From Xaviernesmea rhizosphaerae (GTDB lineage Bacteria; Pseudomonadota; Alphaproteobacteria; Rhizobiales; Rhizobiaceae): a stretch of 64,000 nt of DNA. Below, piece after piece: positions 27,138-36,067 of the stretch. How positions within the stretch are numbered: position 1 is the first letter of the stretch; each line of letters opens with the position of its first letter. The notes under the pieces were generated by a model. It saw only the letters and a program-made list of their open reading frames with translations. It was not told the origin of the DNA and did no database searches. The position numbers were made by a program, and so were the translations under genes. Location: NCBI RefSeq assembly GCF_001938945.1, contig NZ_MKIO01000027.1:105551-169550 (forward strand), written 5' to 3'.

Positions 27138-28660
27138 GCACGCCGCTTCTGGAGATTGCCGGCGTCAGCAAGCGTTTCGGCGCCAATCTGGCCAATGACG
27201 ATATTTCCCTGACCCTTGCCAAGGGCGAGATCGTTGCCCTACTCGGCGAGAACGGGGCCGGCAAGACGACGCTGATGAGCATTCTCTTCGGCCATTACGT
27301 GCCGGATGCCGGCACGGTCTCGGTCGATGGCGCGGTGCTGCCGCCCGGCAAGCCGCGCGCCGCCATTCGCGCCGGCATCGGCATGGTACACCAGCATTTC
27401 GCGCTGGCGCCCAATCTCACCGTGCTGGAAAACATCATGACCGGCACCGAGCCGCTCTGGTCCTTGTCCGCGCGCAAGGGCCAGGCCCGCGCCAAGCTCG
27501 CCGCGCTCTCCGCCCGCTTCGGCCTGAAGGTCGATCCGCATGCGCGGCTCGGCGATCTCTCGGTCGGCGAGCAGCAGCGCGTCGAGATCCTCAAGGCGCT
27601 CTATAATGATGCGCGCATCCTGGTGCTGGACGAGCCGACGGCGGTGCTGACGCGCGCAGAGGCCGAGCATCTCTTCGCCACGCTGAAGGACATGGCGCGC
27701 CAGGGCCTGTCGCTGATCTTCATTTCCCACAAGCTGGACGAGGTGATGGCCACGGCCGACCGCATCGTCGTGCTGCGCGGCGGGCGCAAGGTGGCCGAAC
27801 GCAGGGCGGCCGAGACCAGCAAGGCCGAGCTTGCCGAGCTGATGGTCGGCCGCACGGTCGTGCGCCCTGTGCGCGAGCCGGCCACGCCCGGCCCGGTGGT
27901 GCTGGAGGCCGTGGGCGTCACGCTGCGCCAGAGCGGGGTCGACCGTCTCAAGGCGGTGGATTTCCGCCTGCGCGCCGGCGAGGTTCTGGGCATCATCGGC
28001 GTCTCGGGAAATGGCCAGGCCGAGCTTGCCCGGCTGCTCTGCGGCACGGCGCGGCCGACTTCGGGCGATCTCCTGCTGTTCGGCAAGCCGGTGGGCGAGC
28101 CTGGCGTGGCCGGGCTTGTTGAAGCCGGCATCGGCCGCGTGCCGGAGGACCGCAACAAGGAGGGCGCCATCGGCGACATGGCGGTCTGGGAAAATGCGGT
28201 GCTGGAGCGTCTCCCGCGCTTTTCCCGTCACGGCCTCGTCGCCCGCAAGGCGGGCATGGCCTTTGCGCAGGACATCATTGCGCGCTTCGACGTGCGCGGC
28301 GGGGGGCCTTCCACCCGCATCCGCCTGCTGTCGGGCGGAAATATGCAGAAGCTCATTCTCGGGCGCAATCTGATCGACCGGCCGCAGATCCTGATCGCTG
28401 CCCAGCCGGCGCGCGGGCTGGACGAAGGCGCGGTCGCCGCCGTGCATGAGCGTATTCTGGAGGCCCGAAGGGCCGGCACCGCCGTGCTGCTGATCTCCGA
28501 GGATCTGGAGGAGGTGATGGCGCTCGCCGACCGCATCCAGGCGATCACGGGCGGCCGGCTGTCGCCGCCGATTGCGGCGGAAGCGGCCGATACCCGCACG
28601 CTCGGCCTGATGATCTCGGGCGAATGGACCGCCGCGAAGGAAACAGCCCATGCGCTTTGA
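27134..28660 (+). CDS. ABC importer ATPase with two nucleotide-binding domains
   Basis: A 508-residue ATPase with two ABC modules in one chain, as in nucleoside and ribose-type importers. Module 1 has Walker A GENGAGKTTL (38-47), signature LSVGEQQR and Walker B VLDEPTAVL. Module 2 has the degenerate Walker A GVSGNGQAEL and signature LLSGGNMQKLILGR, normal for the family. It overlaps the amidase by four bases and the permease gene by eleven, so the operon is compact. Cytoplasmic motor of the BMP importer. Confidence 0.93.
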   Translation: MSTPLLEIAGVSKRFGANLANDDISLTLAKGEIVALLGENGAGKTTLMSILFGHYVPDAGTVSVDGAVLPPGKPRAAIRAGIGMVHQHFALAPNLTVLENIMTGTEPLWSLSARKGQARAKLAALSARFGLKVDPHARLGDLSVGEQQRVEILKALYNDARILVLDEPTAVLTRAEAEHLFATLKDMARQGLSLIFISHKLDEVMATADRIVVLRGGRKVAERRAAETSKAELAELMVGRTVVRPVREPATPGPVVLEAVGVTLRQSGVDRLKAVDFRLRAGEVLGIIGVSGNGQAELARLLCGTARPTSGDLLLFGKPVGEPGVAGLVEAGIGRVPEDRNKEGAIGDMAVWENAVLERLPRFSRHGLVARKAGMAFAQDIIARFDVRGGGPSTRIRLLSGGNMQKLILGRNLIDRPQILIAAQPARGLDEGAVAAVHERILEARRAGTAVLLISEDLEEVMALADRIQAITGGRLSPPIAAEAADTRTLGLMISGEWTAAKETAHAL

Positions 28661-29699
28661 ACGCCGCGACCACCGCCCGCTCGCTCTCGTCATTGCCACG
28701 TCGGTGCTCGCGGTCATCGCCGCGCTGGCGCTGTCGGGCATTCTCATCGCGCTGGCCGGCGCGCCGGTGCTTGAAGCCTATCGCCGCATCCTGATCGGCG
28801 CCTTCGGCTCGCGCCTGTCCACCACGGAAACGCTGACGCGCACAGCACCCCTGATGCTGACGGGCCTTGCCGCCGCCGTCGCCTTTCGCGCGCGACTGTG
28901 GAACATCGGCGCGGAGGGCCAGCTCTATCTCGGCGCCATCACCGTGGCCGCCGCCAGCTCCCATCTGCTCGGCGGCCTGCCGTCCGCTGTGCAGATCCCG
29001 CTGCTGCTGCTTCTCGGCGCCATGGCCGGCATGGTGCTGCTTCTGGTGCCGCTCTGGCTGCGGCTGCGCTTTCAGGTTGATGAGGTGGTGACCACGCTGA
29101 TCCTGAATTTCGTGGCGCTGCTCTTCGTCTCCATGCTGATCGACACGGTGCTGAAGGACCCGACCGCCTTTGGCTGGCCGCAGTCGCAATCGGTGGCCGA
29201 TGCCGCCATGCTGCCGAAGCTTCTGGCCCGCTCGCGCCTGCATATCGGGATCCTCGTCGCCGCGGCGCTGGCCATCCTCATCCATCTGGTCCAGTCGCGC
29301 ACGGTCTTCGGGCTGCAATCGCGCGCCGCCGGGCTCAATCCGGCCGGCGCGGTCTTTGCCGGCGTGCCGCTGGGCGCGACGCTCGTCAAAGTCGCCTGCC
29401 TCTCCGGCGGGCTGGCGGGCCTCGCCGGCGCCATCGAGGTCATGGGCGTCAAAGGCTATGTCACCACCGATCTTTCGCCCGGCTATGGCTATTCCGGTAT
29501 CGTCGTCGCCATGCTGGCGGGGCTCAATCCGCTGGGCGTGGTGCTGGCGGCCCTGTTTTCCGCCATCATGTTCGTCGGCGCCGACGGCATGAGCCGCGCG
29601 CTGCGCATTCCGAGCTATATTGCCGATGTCACCGTGGCGCTGTCGCTGCTGACCATGCTGGTCGCCCTGTTCTTCACCCAGTACCGGATCCGCCGATGA
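28650..29699 (+). CDS. ABC importer permease 1 (nucleoside-type)
   Basis: A 349-residue membrane subunit of the BMP-type importer, in the branched-chain-amino-acid/ribose permease superfamily (BPD_transp_2). Eight to ten hydrophobic helices are seen. Conserved stretches include AAVAFRARLWNIGAEGQLYLGA and GYGYSGIVVAMLAGLNPLGV. It overlaps the ATPase gene (11 bases) and the next permease (ATGA). The pair of permeases forms a heterodimer, as in the nucleoside importers of this group. Confidence 0.92.
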   Translation: MRFERRDHRPLALVIATSVLAVIAALALSGILIALAGAPVLEAYRRILIGAFGSRLSTTETLTRTAPLMLTGLAAAVAFRARLWNIGAEGQLYLGAITVAAASSHLLGGLPSAVQIPLLLLLGAMAGMVLLLVPLWLRLRFQVDEVVTTLILNFVALLFVSMLIDTVLKDPTAFGWPQSQSVADAAMLPKLLARSRLHIGILVAAALAILIHLVQSRTVFGLQSRAAGLNPAGAVFAGVPLGATLVKVACLSGGLAGLAGAIEVMGVKGYVTTDLSPGYGYSGIVVAMLAGLNPLGVVLAALFSAIMFVGADGMSRALRIPSYIADVTVALSLLTMLVALFFTQYRIRR

Positions 29700-30640
29700 G
29701 CACGCTGTTCGACATTCTCGCTTCGGCCGGCCTGTGGGCGGCGGTGCTGCGCATCGCCACGCCGCTGATCCTCGGCACGCTCGGCGCGCTGTTGAGCGAG
29801 CGGGCGGGCGTGCTGCATCTGGGCATCGAGGGCATCATGACCTTCGGCGCGATGATCGGCTGGCTGGCGGTCTATCATGGCGCGGATCTGTGGACCGGCT
29901 TTCTGGTCGCGGCCCTTGCGGGTGCGGCCTTCGGCCTTCTCCACGCTCTGCTCACGGTCTCGCTCGGCCTGTCGCAGCATGTGGCGGGCCTTGGCGTCAC
30001 GCTGTTTGCGGCGAGCTTCGCCTATTATGTCTTCCGCATGCTGGTGCCGGTGGCCGGTACGCCGCCGACCATCGTTCCCTTCCAGCCGCTCGACATTCCC
30101 GGCCTGACCGCCATTCCCTTCTTCGGCCCCGCCTTCTTCGCCCAGACCGCGCCGACCTATCTGGCGATCCTGCTCGCGATCGCGCTCGGCTACCTCCTGA
30201 AGCGCACGCCGCTCGGCCTCGCCATCCGCATGACCGGCGAAAATCCGCATGCGGCGGAAGCGCAGGGCATCAATCCGGTGGCGGTGCGCTATGGCGCGGT
30301 GATTGCCGGCAGCGCGCTGATGGGCATGGCCGGCGCCTTCCTCACGCTCTCGGCCTTCAACAGCTTCTTCCCCACCATGGTGCAGGGCCGCGGCTGGATC
30401 TGCATCGCGCTGGTCGTCTTCGCCTCCTGGCGGCCGGGCCGGGCGCTTCTCGGCGCTCTGCTCTTCGCCTTCTTCGACGGGGTGCAGCTGCGCCTGCAGC
30501 CGGCCCTGAACGGCATCGTGCCCTACCAGCTCTTCCTGATGATCCCTTATCTCATGTCCATCGTCGCGCTGGCCGTCATGGCCCGGCGCGCCCGCGTGCC
30601 GCAGGCGCTGATGCAGCCCTACCGGCGGGGCGAGCGTTAG
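29696..30640 (+). CDS. ABC importer permease 2 (nucleoside-type)
   Basis: A 314-residue second membrane subunit. The start (GALLSERAGVLHLGIEGIMTFGA) and the later GRGWICIALVVFASWRPGRALLG are the marks of the YufQ/NupQ-type partner permease. About eight helices. Its start overlaps the preceding permease stop by four bases, and it closes the operon. A palindromic repeat begins at its stop codon. Together with the binding protein and double ATPase it makes a complete importer. Confidence 0.92.
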   Translation: MSTLFDILASAGLWAAVLRIATPLILGTLGALLSERAGVLHLGIEGIMTFGAMIGWLAVYHGADLWTGFLVAALAGAAFGLLHALLTVSLGLSQHVAGLGVTLFAASFAYYVFRMLVPVAGTPPTIVPFQPLDIPGLTAIPFFGPAFFAQTAPTYLAILLAIALGYLLKRTPLGLAIRMTGENPHAAEAQGINPVAVRYGAVIAGSALMGMAGAFLTLSAFNSFFPTMVQGRGWICIALVVFASWRPGRALLGALLFAFFDGVQLRLQPALNGIVPYQLFLMIPYLMSIVALAVMARRARVPQALMQPYRRGER

Positions 30641-30690
30641 AGCATCGGGCCAAAAAGTGGGAGCCGGATTTCGGAAGACGTCGATGCAAA
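30639..30690. repeat. Rhizobial-type intergenic palindrome, copy 4
   Basis: AGCATCGGGCCAAAAAGTGG and GGATTTCGGAAGACGTCGATGC make an imperfect palindrome starting at the permease stop codon. After it comes an AT-rich stretch (TTCTAAATTAATAAATTCTC at about 30782-30802) that may hold the ABC-F gene promoter. Confidence 0.7.
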
Positions 30691-30918
30691 AGCAAATGCC
30701 GCGCGGAAGCGCTCCACCGCGCCGGCTTCCACGCGTGACAAAGCCCACGGCGCGGCCGGAGACGGCGTAGTCGAGCAGCGTATTCTAAATTAATAAATTC
30801 TCATTTTTCATTCGCACGGCCTCTCATCGGATGCAATGCAGCATGAACGAAAAAGGCGAGGACAGCCGGGCGGGCGCGTGCCATAAGGCGCGCAAACACG
30901 TCTTCAGGCCGCCTTGTC

Positions 30919-32541
30919 ATGATCCGCATCGAAAACATCTCCAAGCAGAACAGCCATCGTCTTCTGTTCATCGAGGCCTCGGCCGCGCTCAACAAGGGCG
31001 AGAAGATCGGCCTGGTCGGCCCGAACGGCGCGGGCAAGACCACGCTGTTTCGCATGATCACCGGCCAGGAGCTGCCGGACGAAGGCCAGGTCTCGGTCGA
31101 TAAGGGCGTGACGATTGGCTATTTCGACCAGGATGTCGGCGAAATGGCCGGGCGCAGCGCGGTGGCCGAGGTGATGGACGGGGCCGGCCCGGTCTCGCAA
31201 GTTGCCGCTGAACTCGCCGAGCTCGAAGCCGCCATGTCCGATCCCGACCGGATGGACGAGATGGAGGCGATCATCGAGCGCTATGGCGAGGTGCAGGGGC
31301 GCTATGAGGAGCTGGACGGCTATGCGCTGGAGGGCCGCGCGCGCGAGGTGCTGGCGGGCCTGAGCTTCACGCAAGGTATGATGGACGGCGATGTCGGCAA
31401 GCTTTCGGGCGGCTGGAAGATGCGCGTGGCGCTGGCGCGCATCCTCTTGATGCGCCCCGACGTGATGCTGCTCGACGAACCCTCGAACCATCTCGATCTT
31501 GAAAGCTTGATCTGGCTGGAATCCTTCCTCAAATCCTATGACGGCGCGCTGTTGATGACCTCGCACGACCGCGAGTTCATGAACCGCATCGTCACCAAGA
31601 TCATCGAGATCGATGGCGGATCGCTCACCAGCTATTCCGGCGATTATGAATTTTACGAGGGCCAGCGGGCGCTGTCGGAAAAGCACCAGCAGGCGCAGTT
31701 CGAGCGCCAGCAGGCAATGCTGGCCAAGGAGATCCGCTTCATCGAGCGGTTCAAGGCCCGCGCCTCCCATGCCGCCCAGGTGCAGAGCCGGGTGAAGAAG
31801 CTGGACAAGATCGAGCGCGTGGAGCCGCCGCGCCGCCGCCAGACGGTGGCCTTCGAGTTCCAGCCGGCCCCGCGCTCGGGCGAAGACGTGATCAACCTCA
31901 AGAACGTGCACAAGGCCTATGGCACGCGGGTGATCTATGAGGATTTCAGCTTCATCGTGCGCCGGCGCGAGCGCTGGTGCATTCTCGGCATCAACGGCGC
32001 GGGCAAATCCACCCTGCTGAAGCTGGTGGCCGGCGCGAGCGCGCCCGATGCCGGCAGCGTGGCGCTGGGCGCCAGCGTGAAGATGGGCTATTTCGCCCAG
32101 CATGCGATGGACCTGCTCTCCGGCGACCAGACCGTGTTCCAATGGCTGGAGGAGAGCTTTCCCAAGGCGGGGCAGGGGCCGCTCAGGGCGCTGGCCGGCT
32201 GCTTCGGCTTTTCCGGCGACGATGTGGAAAAGCGCTGCCGCGTGCTTTCGGGCGGGGAAAAGGCGCGCCTCGTCATGGCGGCCATGCTGTTCGATCCGCC
32301 AAATCTGCTGGTGCTGGACGAGCCGACCAACCATCTGGATCTCGACACCAAGGAGATGCTGATCAAGGCGCTCGCCCAGTTCGAGGGCACCATGCTGTTC
32401 GTCTCGCACGATCGGCATTTCCTCGGTGCGCTCTCCAACCGCGTGCTGGAATTGACGCCCGACGGCGTGCATCAATATGGCGGCGGCTATACCGACTATG
32501 TGGCGCGCACCGGCCAGGAAGCGCCGGGCCTGCACCCCTGA
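30919..32541 (+). CDS. ABC-F family ATPase (YbiT/Uup-like)
   Basis: A 540-residue soluble protein with two ABC domains and no membrane segment. Members act on ribosomes in translation control or antibiotic protection. Domain 1 has Walker A GPNGAGKTTLF (about 34-44), signature LSGGWKMR and LLDEPSNHLD. A charged inter-domain linker (about 245-310, QFERQQAMLAKEIRFIERF) follows. Domain 2 has GINGAGKSTLL, LSGGEKARL and VLDEPTNHLD. The full length and lack of the EttA arm pattern suggest a housekeeping ABC-F, not a clear resistance type. Monocistronic or with the following gene 43 bases away. Confidence 0.92.
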   Translation: MIRIENISKQNSHRLLFIEASAALNKGEKIGLVGPNGAGKTTLFRMITGQELPDEGQVSVDKGVTIGYFDQDVGEMAGRSAVAEVMDGAGPVSQVAAELAELEAAMSDPDRMDEMEAIIERYGEVQGRYEELDGYALEGRAREVLAGLSFTQGMMDGDVGKLSGGWKMRVALARILLMRPDVMLLDEPSNHLDLESLIWLESFLKSYDGALLMTSHDREFMNRIVTKIIEIDGGSLTSYSGDYEFYEGQRALSEKHQQAQFERQQAMLAKEIRFIERFKARASHAAQVQSRVKKLDKIERVEPPRRRQTVAFEFQPAPRSGEDVINLKNVHKAYGTRVIYEDFSFIVRRRERWCILGINGAGKSTLLKLVAGASAPDAGSVALGASVKMGYFAQHAMDLLSGDQTVFQWLEESFPKAGQGPLRALAGCFGFSGDDVEKRCRVLSGGEKARLVMAAMLFDPPNLLVLDEPTNHLDLDTKEMLIKALAQFEGTMLFVSHDRHFLGALSNRVLELTPDGVHQYGGGYTDYVARTGQEAPGLHP

Positions 32542-32584
32542 CGGACATCCATCGACCGACATCCATCGCATGGAGGCAAGCGGC

Positions 32585-33172
32585 ATGACGACGATCTATC
32601 TCGCGGGGCCGGAGGTGTTTCTTCCCGATGCGCCGGCGATCATGGCCGAGAAGCGCCGCCTGGCGCGCGCCCACGGCTTCGAGCCGACCGGGCCGGGCAG
32701 CGACGAGAACCAGGCGCCGCAGCATCCCGCATCCGGCGGCGTGCTGACGGCGGACGCCATCTACCGCCGCAACGATCTGGCCATGCGCTGCGCCGACATC
32801 TGCCTCGCCAACATCACCCCCTTCCGCGGCATCAGCGCCGATCCGGGCACGGTCTATGAGATCGGTTTCATGATCGCGCTCGAAAAGCGCGTCTGGGCCT
32901 ATTCGAACCACCCGGCCGACTATGGTAAGCGCGTGGCCGAGGACTGGTATCGCGGCGCGGCGCTGGACCGCAGCGATGGCCGCCCGCGCGGGCCGGACGG
33001 GCTGGCGGTGGAGGATCACGGCATGGCCGACAATCTGATGATCGACGGCGGCATCGCCGCCACAGGCGGCCGCCTCCTGCGCGCCGCCGCCCTGCCGGCC
33101 GATCCCGCGCGCGATCTCGCCACCTATGCGGCGGCGCTGGCCGCACTGGCGGAGGCCGTCGCCAAAGGCTGA
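32585..33172 (+). CDS. Nucleoside 2-deoxyribosyltransferase family protein
   Basis: A 195-residue enzyme of the nucleoside 2-deoxyribosyltransferase family, which moves deoxyribose between bases or hydrolyses nucleoside bonds in salvage. The N-terminus IYLAGPEVFLPDA is the substrate-loop signature. The nucleophile is probably E92 in DPGTVYEIGFMIALE. GGAGG lies eight bases upstream of the start. It follows the ABC-F gene by 43 bases and may be cotranscribed. It is 2 kb from a BMP-type importer that may carry nucleosides, but in a different operon. Confidence 0.87.
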   Translation: MTTIYLAGPEVFLPDAPAIMAEKRRLARAHGFEPTGPGSDENQAPQHPASGGVLTADAIYRRNDLAMRCADICLANITPFRGISADPGTVYEIGFMIALEKRVWAYSNHPADYGKRVAEDWYRGAALDRSDGRPRGPDGLAVEDHGMADNLMIDGGIAATGGRLLRAAALPADPARDLATYAAALAALAEAVAKG

Positions 33173-33284
33173 GCCGTGAGGCGATAACCACAGGACGGGC
33201 GACCGCGCCTGCCACTTGCCGCCGCTGCCCGGCGGGGAGGGGAGAGGGTTGCGGGGATCGCGCGGCATCTTATCCGCCTCGAGG

Positions 33285-33412
33285 CCTGATACGGTTTCCG
33301 GTTGATCAGACCGGAAACCGTATTCCGTCCATCGAAAATCTGGCCTTCCGGCCATGGATTTTCGATGGTTCTTGTTTCCGGTTCGCGAAGCGATCAGCTG
33401 GAAACCGTAGAA
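33285..33412. repeat. Cluster of three nested palindromes
   Basis: Hairpin 1 has 14-bp perfect arms ATACGGTTTCCGGT/ACCGGAAACCGTAT (33289-33323). Hairpin 2 has 12-bp arms CCATCGAAAATC/GATTTTCGATGG with an inner TGGCC/GGCCA stem (33329-33368). Hairpin 3 is imperfect (GTTTCCGGTT with GGAAAC, about 33374-33407). The GTTTCCGG core recurs in 1 and 3, so this looks like a composite intergenic repeat unlike the other family here. Confidence 0.8.
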
Positions 33413-33732
33413 GGTGTTTTGCCGGACCTGATCGTCTTTCTGCGCGAGACAGGCGAGCCCACCGACACCCGGCCCATCTCCGCTGCTTTCCTCCGCATGG
33501 CGCCCTGAAGGGGCTGGACAGGACAGGGCGTTCTCGTCTAGAGGATCGTAATGTTATTACGTTACGCACATAGAAATGCGGGCGGCACGAACCGGCCCGG
33601 CGCCCGGGGAGACCGCGCCCAGCCTATGGCACAGGGCCCTGCCGGGTGGGGCACTGCGAGCCAAAGCGGAGAGCCGGGTAAAAGCCCGACGGTCAGGCTT
33701 GACGCGCGCCCCTCGCGGCGTTTAGCCTTCAT

Positions 33733-33950
33733 GGTGACGGTTCCCCGAGGGAAGACTTCCGACGGGATCAAAAGGGAACACGGTGCGGACGACCCTGACG
33801 GGACCAAGACCGTGGCTGCCCCCGCAACTGTAAGCGGATTGTCGATCGGCCCCTGTGGCGCCTTCGGGCGCCATGCCACTGCGCGAAACGCGCGGGAAGG
33901 CAGGCCGGCGGCGCATATGCGCGAGCCAGGAGACCTGCCGTCCAGATATC
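33733..33950 (+). promoter_or_regulatory. Cobalamin riboswitch (upstream of B12-type ABC importer)
   Basis: Ordered hallmarks: GGTGACGGTTCC, GATCAAAAGGGAAC, ACGGTG, the core GCCCCCGCAACTGTAAGCGG, then GGAAGGCAGGCC and the B12 box GAGCCAGGAGACCTGCC. It lies about 140 bases ahead of the ABC importer ATPase gene on the same strand. A region with no gene (33413-33732) precedes it. Confidence 0.95.
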
Positions 33951-34090
33951 AACCAAAGTGGACGGGGTGTTCCCTATGGAGACTCTTCAGCCTTGCGGCT
34001 GCCTTTTCGGGCATGCCGCAAAGACGACGATCTTTCCGCGAGAAATCGGCCTTCGTGCCGGGCAAGCATGCATCAATGCCGGAGCCGCAG

Positions 34091-34888
34091 ATGAGCTGTG
34101 ACTCCAAGGGCGCGAGCGTGACGGTCGAGCGCCTGAGCTGGGGGCCGCGCGCCGGCCTGACGCTGGTCGATGATGTCAGCTTCGCGGTTCCCGCCGGTGC
34201 ACGGCTGGCGATTCTCGGGGCCAATGGCGCGGGCAAGACCTCGCTGCTGCGCTGCCTCTACCGCGCGGCTCAGCCGCGCAGCGGCCGCGTTCTGATTGAC
34301 GGGGAGGATCTGGCCGGGCTCACGCCGCGCCAGTCCGCCCGCAAGATCTCGGTGGTGCTGCAGGAAATGCCGGCCGACTTTCCCTTCACCGTGCGCGATG
34401 TGGTGATGATGGGCCGCATTCCGCGCCGGTCCGGCCTTGGCGGCTGGAGCGGCGAGGACAGGGCGGCCTGCGATCACGCGCTCGACCATCTCGCTCTTGG
34501 CGGTTTGGCCTCGCGCAATTTCGCCTCGCTTTCCGGCGGGGAGAAGCAGCGGGTGCTGGTGGCGCGCGCCCTGGCTCAGGCGCCCGAGATCGTCATTCTC
34601 GACGAGCCGACCAACCATCTCGACATCCGCCACCAGTTGGAGATCCTGGCGCTGCTCGAAGGCCTGGGGCTGACCGTCATCACCACGCTGCACGACATCA
34701 ACCTGGCTGGCCGCTTCGCCACCCATGTGGCGCTGATGGCGGCGGGCCGGCTCGTCGCCTTCGGCCCGCCGGAGACGGTTCTGTCGGCCGAGGCGGTGTC
34801 GGAGGCTTTCGGCGTGGCGGCGCGGGTGCACGCGCCGCGCGCCAGCGAGGCCCTGCGCTTCTCCTTCTCGCTGCCTGTATTTTTCTGA
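34091..34888 (+). CDS. ABC importer ATPase, cobalamin/iron-siderophore (BtuD/FecE) type
   Basis: A 265-residue ATPase of the FecCD/BtuCD importer class. Walker A GANGAGKTSLL (about 44-54), Q-loop VVLQEMPADF, signature LSGGEKQRVLVARAL and Walker B IVILDEPTNHLD are all present, as is the H-loop TTLHDINLAG. The start with GGAG upstream was chosen; a second in-frame ATG 15 bases earlier is possible. The cobalamin riboswitch upstream points to corrinoid uptake. Together with the binding protein and permease it forms a full importer, though the permease is displaced by an inserted toxin-antitoxin pair. Confidence 0.9.
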   Translation: MSCDSKGASVTVERLSWGPRAGLTLVDDVSFAVPAGARLAILGANGAGKTSLLRCLYRAAQPRSGRVLIDGEDLAGLTPRQSARKISVVLQEMPADFPFTVRDVVMMGRIPRRSGLGGWSGEDRAACDHALDHLALGGLASRNFASLSGGEKQRVLVARALAQAPEIVILDEPTNHLDIRHQLEILALLEGLGLTVITTLHDINLAGRFATHVALMAAGRLVAFGPPETVLSAEAVSEAFGVAARVHAPRASEALRFSFSLPVFF

Positions 34889-34916
34889 ATTTCAAAGCTT
34901 TTGAGGATTGGACCCC

Positions 34917-35867
34917 ATGATGCCTCGTTTTCTGGCGCCGCTGGCGCTTGCCCTGCTTCTGGCCACGCCGGCGCTGTCGGCCCCCGTCACCGTCAAGAGC
35001 TGCAACCGGGAGGTGACGTTCGACGCGCCACCCAAACGCGCCGTGTCCAACGACGTCAATCTTACCGAGATGATGCTGGCGCTGAAGCTGCAGGACCGGA
35101 TGGTCGGCTATACCGGCATTTCCGGCTGGAAAACCATCGACGAGCGGTTGCGGGCGGGCCTCAAGGCACTGCCGGAGCTCTCGCCGAAATATCCGACCAA
35201 GGAAGTGCTGCTAAACGCGGATGCCGATTTCTACTTCGCCGGCTGGAACTACGGCATGAAGGTGGGCGGCGAGGTGACGCCGGAGACGCTGGCGCCCTTC
35301 GGCATCAAGGTCTACGAGCTGACCGAAAGCTGCATCCACATCATGCCCAAGGCCAAGCCGACCATGGAGGACATGTTCGTCGATCTCCTCAATCTCGGCC
35401 GCATCTTCCAGGTGGAAGACCGGGCCGAGGCCTTGGTGAAAGGCTATCGCGACCAACTCGCCGCGCTGCAGGCCAGGCTGCCGAAGGGCGCTGCACCCGT
35501 GCGCGTCTTCGTCTATGATTCCGGCACGGACAAGCCGTTCACGTCAGGCGCCTATGGCATTCCCACCGCCATGATCGAGGCCGCCGGCGGCGTGAACATC
35601 ATGGAGGACGTGGCCAAGAGCTGGACCGAGGTCTCCTGGGAGCCGGTGATCGAGCGCAATCCGGAGGTGATCGTCATCGTCAACTACGGCGAGGTGACCG
35701 CCGAGCAGAAGATCGCCTTCCTCAAGGACAACCCGGCCTTCAAGAACCTCGACGCCGTGCGCAACAACCGCTTCGTCGTGCTCGACTACGTCGCCGCCAC
35801 CCCCGGCCCGCGCAACATCGAGGCGATCGAAAAGCTGGCGGCGGGGTTTCATCCCGGGGCGCTGTAG
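34917..35867 (+). CDS. ABC importer periplasmic binding protein, BtuF/FepB-like
   Basis: A 316-residue periplasmic binding protein of the class that carries cobalamin or siderophores. A signal peptide ends near PALSAPV (about residue 22). The mature protein begins VTVKSCNREVTFDAPPKRAV. Two lobes linked by a long helix fit the residue pattern. GAGGA lies about 10 bases before the ATG. It follows the ATPase gene after 28 bases and is under the same riboswitch. Its cognate permease lies 1.3 kb further on, past the toxin-antitoxin pair. Corrinoid ligand is inferred from the riboswitch. Confidence 0.88.
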   Translation: MMPRFLAPLALALLLATPALSAPVTVKSCNREVTFDAPPKRAVSNDVNLTEMMLALKLQDRMVGYTGISGWKTIDERLRAGLKALPELSPKYPTKEVLLNADADFYFAGWNYGMKVGGEVTPETLAPFGIKVYELTESCIHIMPKAKPTMEDMFVDLLNLGRIFQVEDRAEALVKGYRDQLAALQARLPKGAAPVRVFVYDSGTDKPFTSGAYGIPTAMIEAAGGVNIMEDVAKSWTEVSWEPVIERNPEVIVIVNYGEVTAEQKIAFLKDNPAFKNLDAVRNNRFVVLDYVAATPGPRNIEAIEKLAAGFHPGAL

Positions 35868-35970
35868 GGCATCGGACCGAAAAGTGGGTGCCGGCTTTCG
35901 GAAAAATCCGATGCAAAAACAAAGTCCTGAAGCATCTGACTGCATGTGATTTTTTAGTTCGATGCTTCAG
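35868..35970. repeat. Rhizobial-type intergenic palindrome pair, copy 5
   Basis: Begins directly at the binding-protein stop: GCATCGGACCGAAAAGTGGG with CTTTCGGAAAAATCCGATGC (first palindrome). A second unit follows (GAAGCATCTGACTGC to TTCGATGCTTC). It lies between the binding protein and the toxin-antitoxin pair. Confidence 0.8.
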
Positions 35971-36035
35971 GGCGCGCGGACCCGCGGCCCGGCCGAGGTC
36001 GGGCGGGTCGCTTGTCTCACGCCAGTAGATCGCAT

Positions 36036-36056
36036 AAATACATAAAATATGTATTT
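36036..36056. promoter_or_regulatory. Perfect inverted repeat, probable toxin-antitoxin operator
   Basis: AAATACATA and TATGTATTT are exact 9-bp reverse complements separated by three A bases. It sits 11 bases upstream of the antitoxin start in unusually AT-rich DNA. Phd/YefM-type antitoxins bind such sites to repress their own operon. Confidence 0.75.
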
Positions 36057-36067
36057 TGGAGGCGATT

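Noticed and set aside
32543-32572. Short direct repeat GACATCCATCG ahead of the deoxyribosyltransferase gene
   Set aside because: Two copies of 11 bases with a 3-base gap fit chance or slippage; no clear function.
33551-34888. A 445-codon frame starting far upstream of the ABC ATPase
   Set aside because: Its first half spans the cobalamin riboswitch, so the true start is near 34091.
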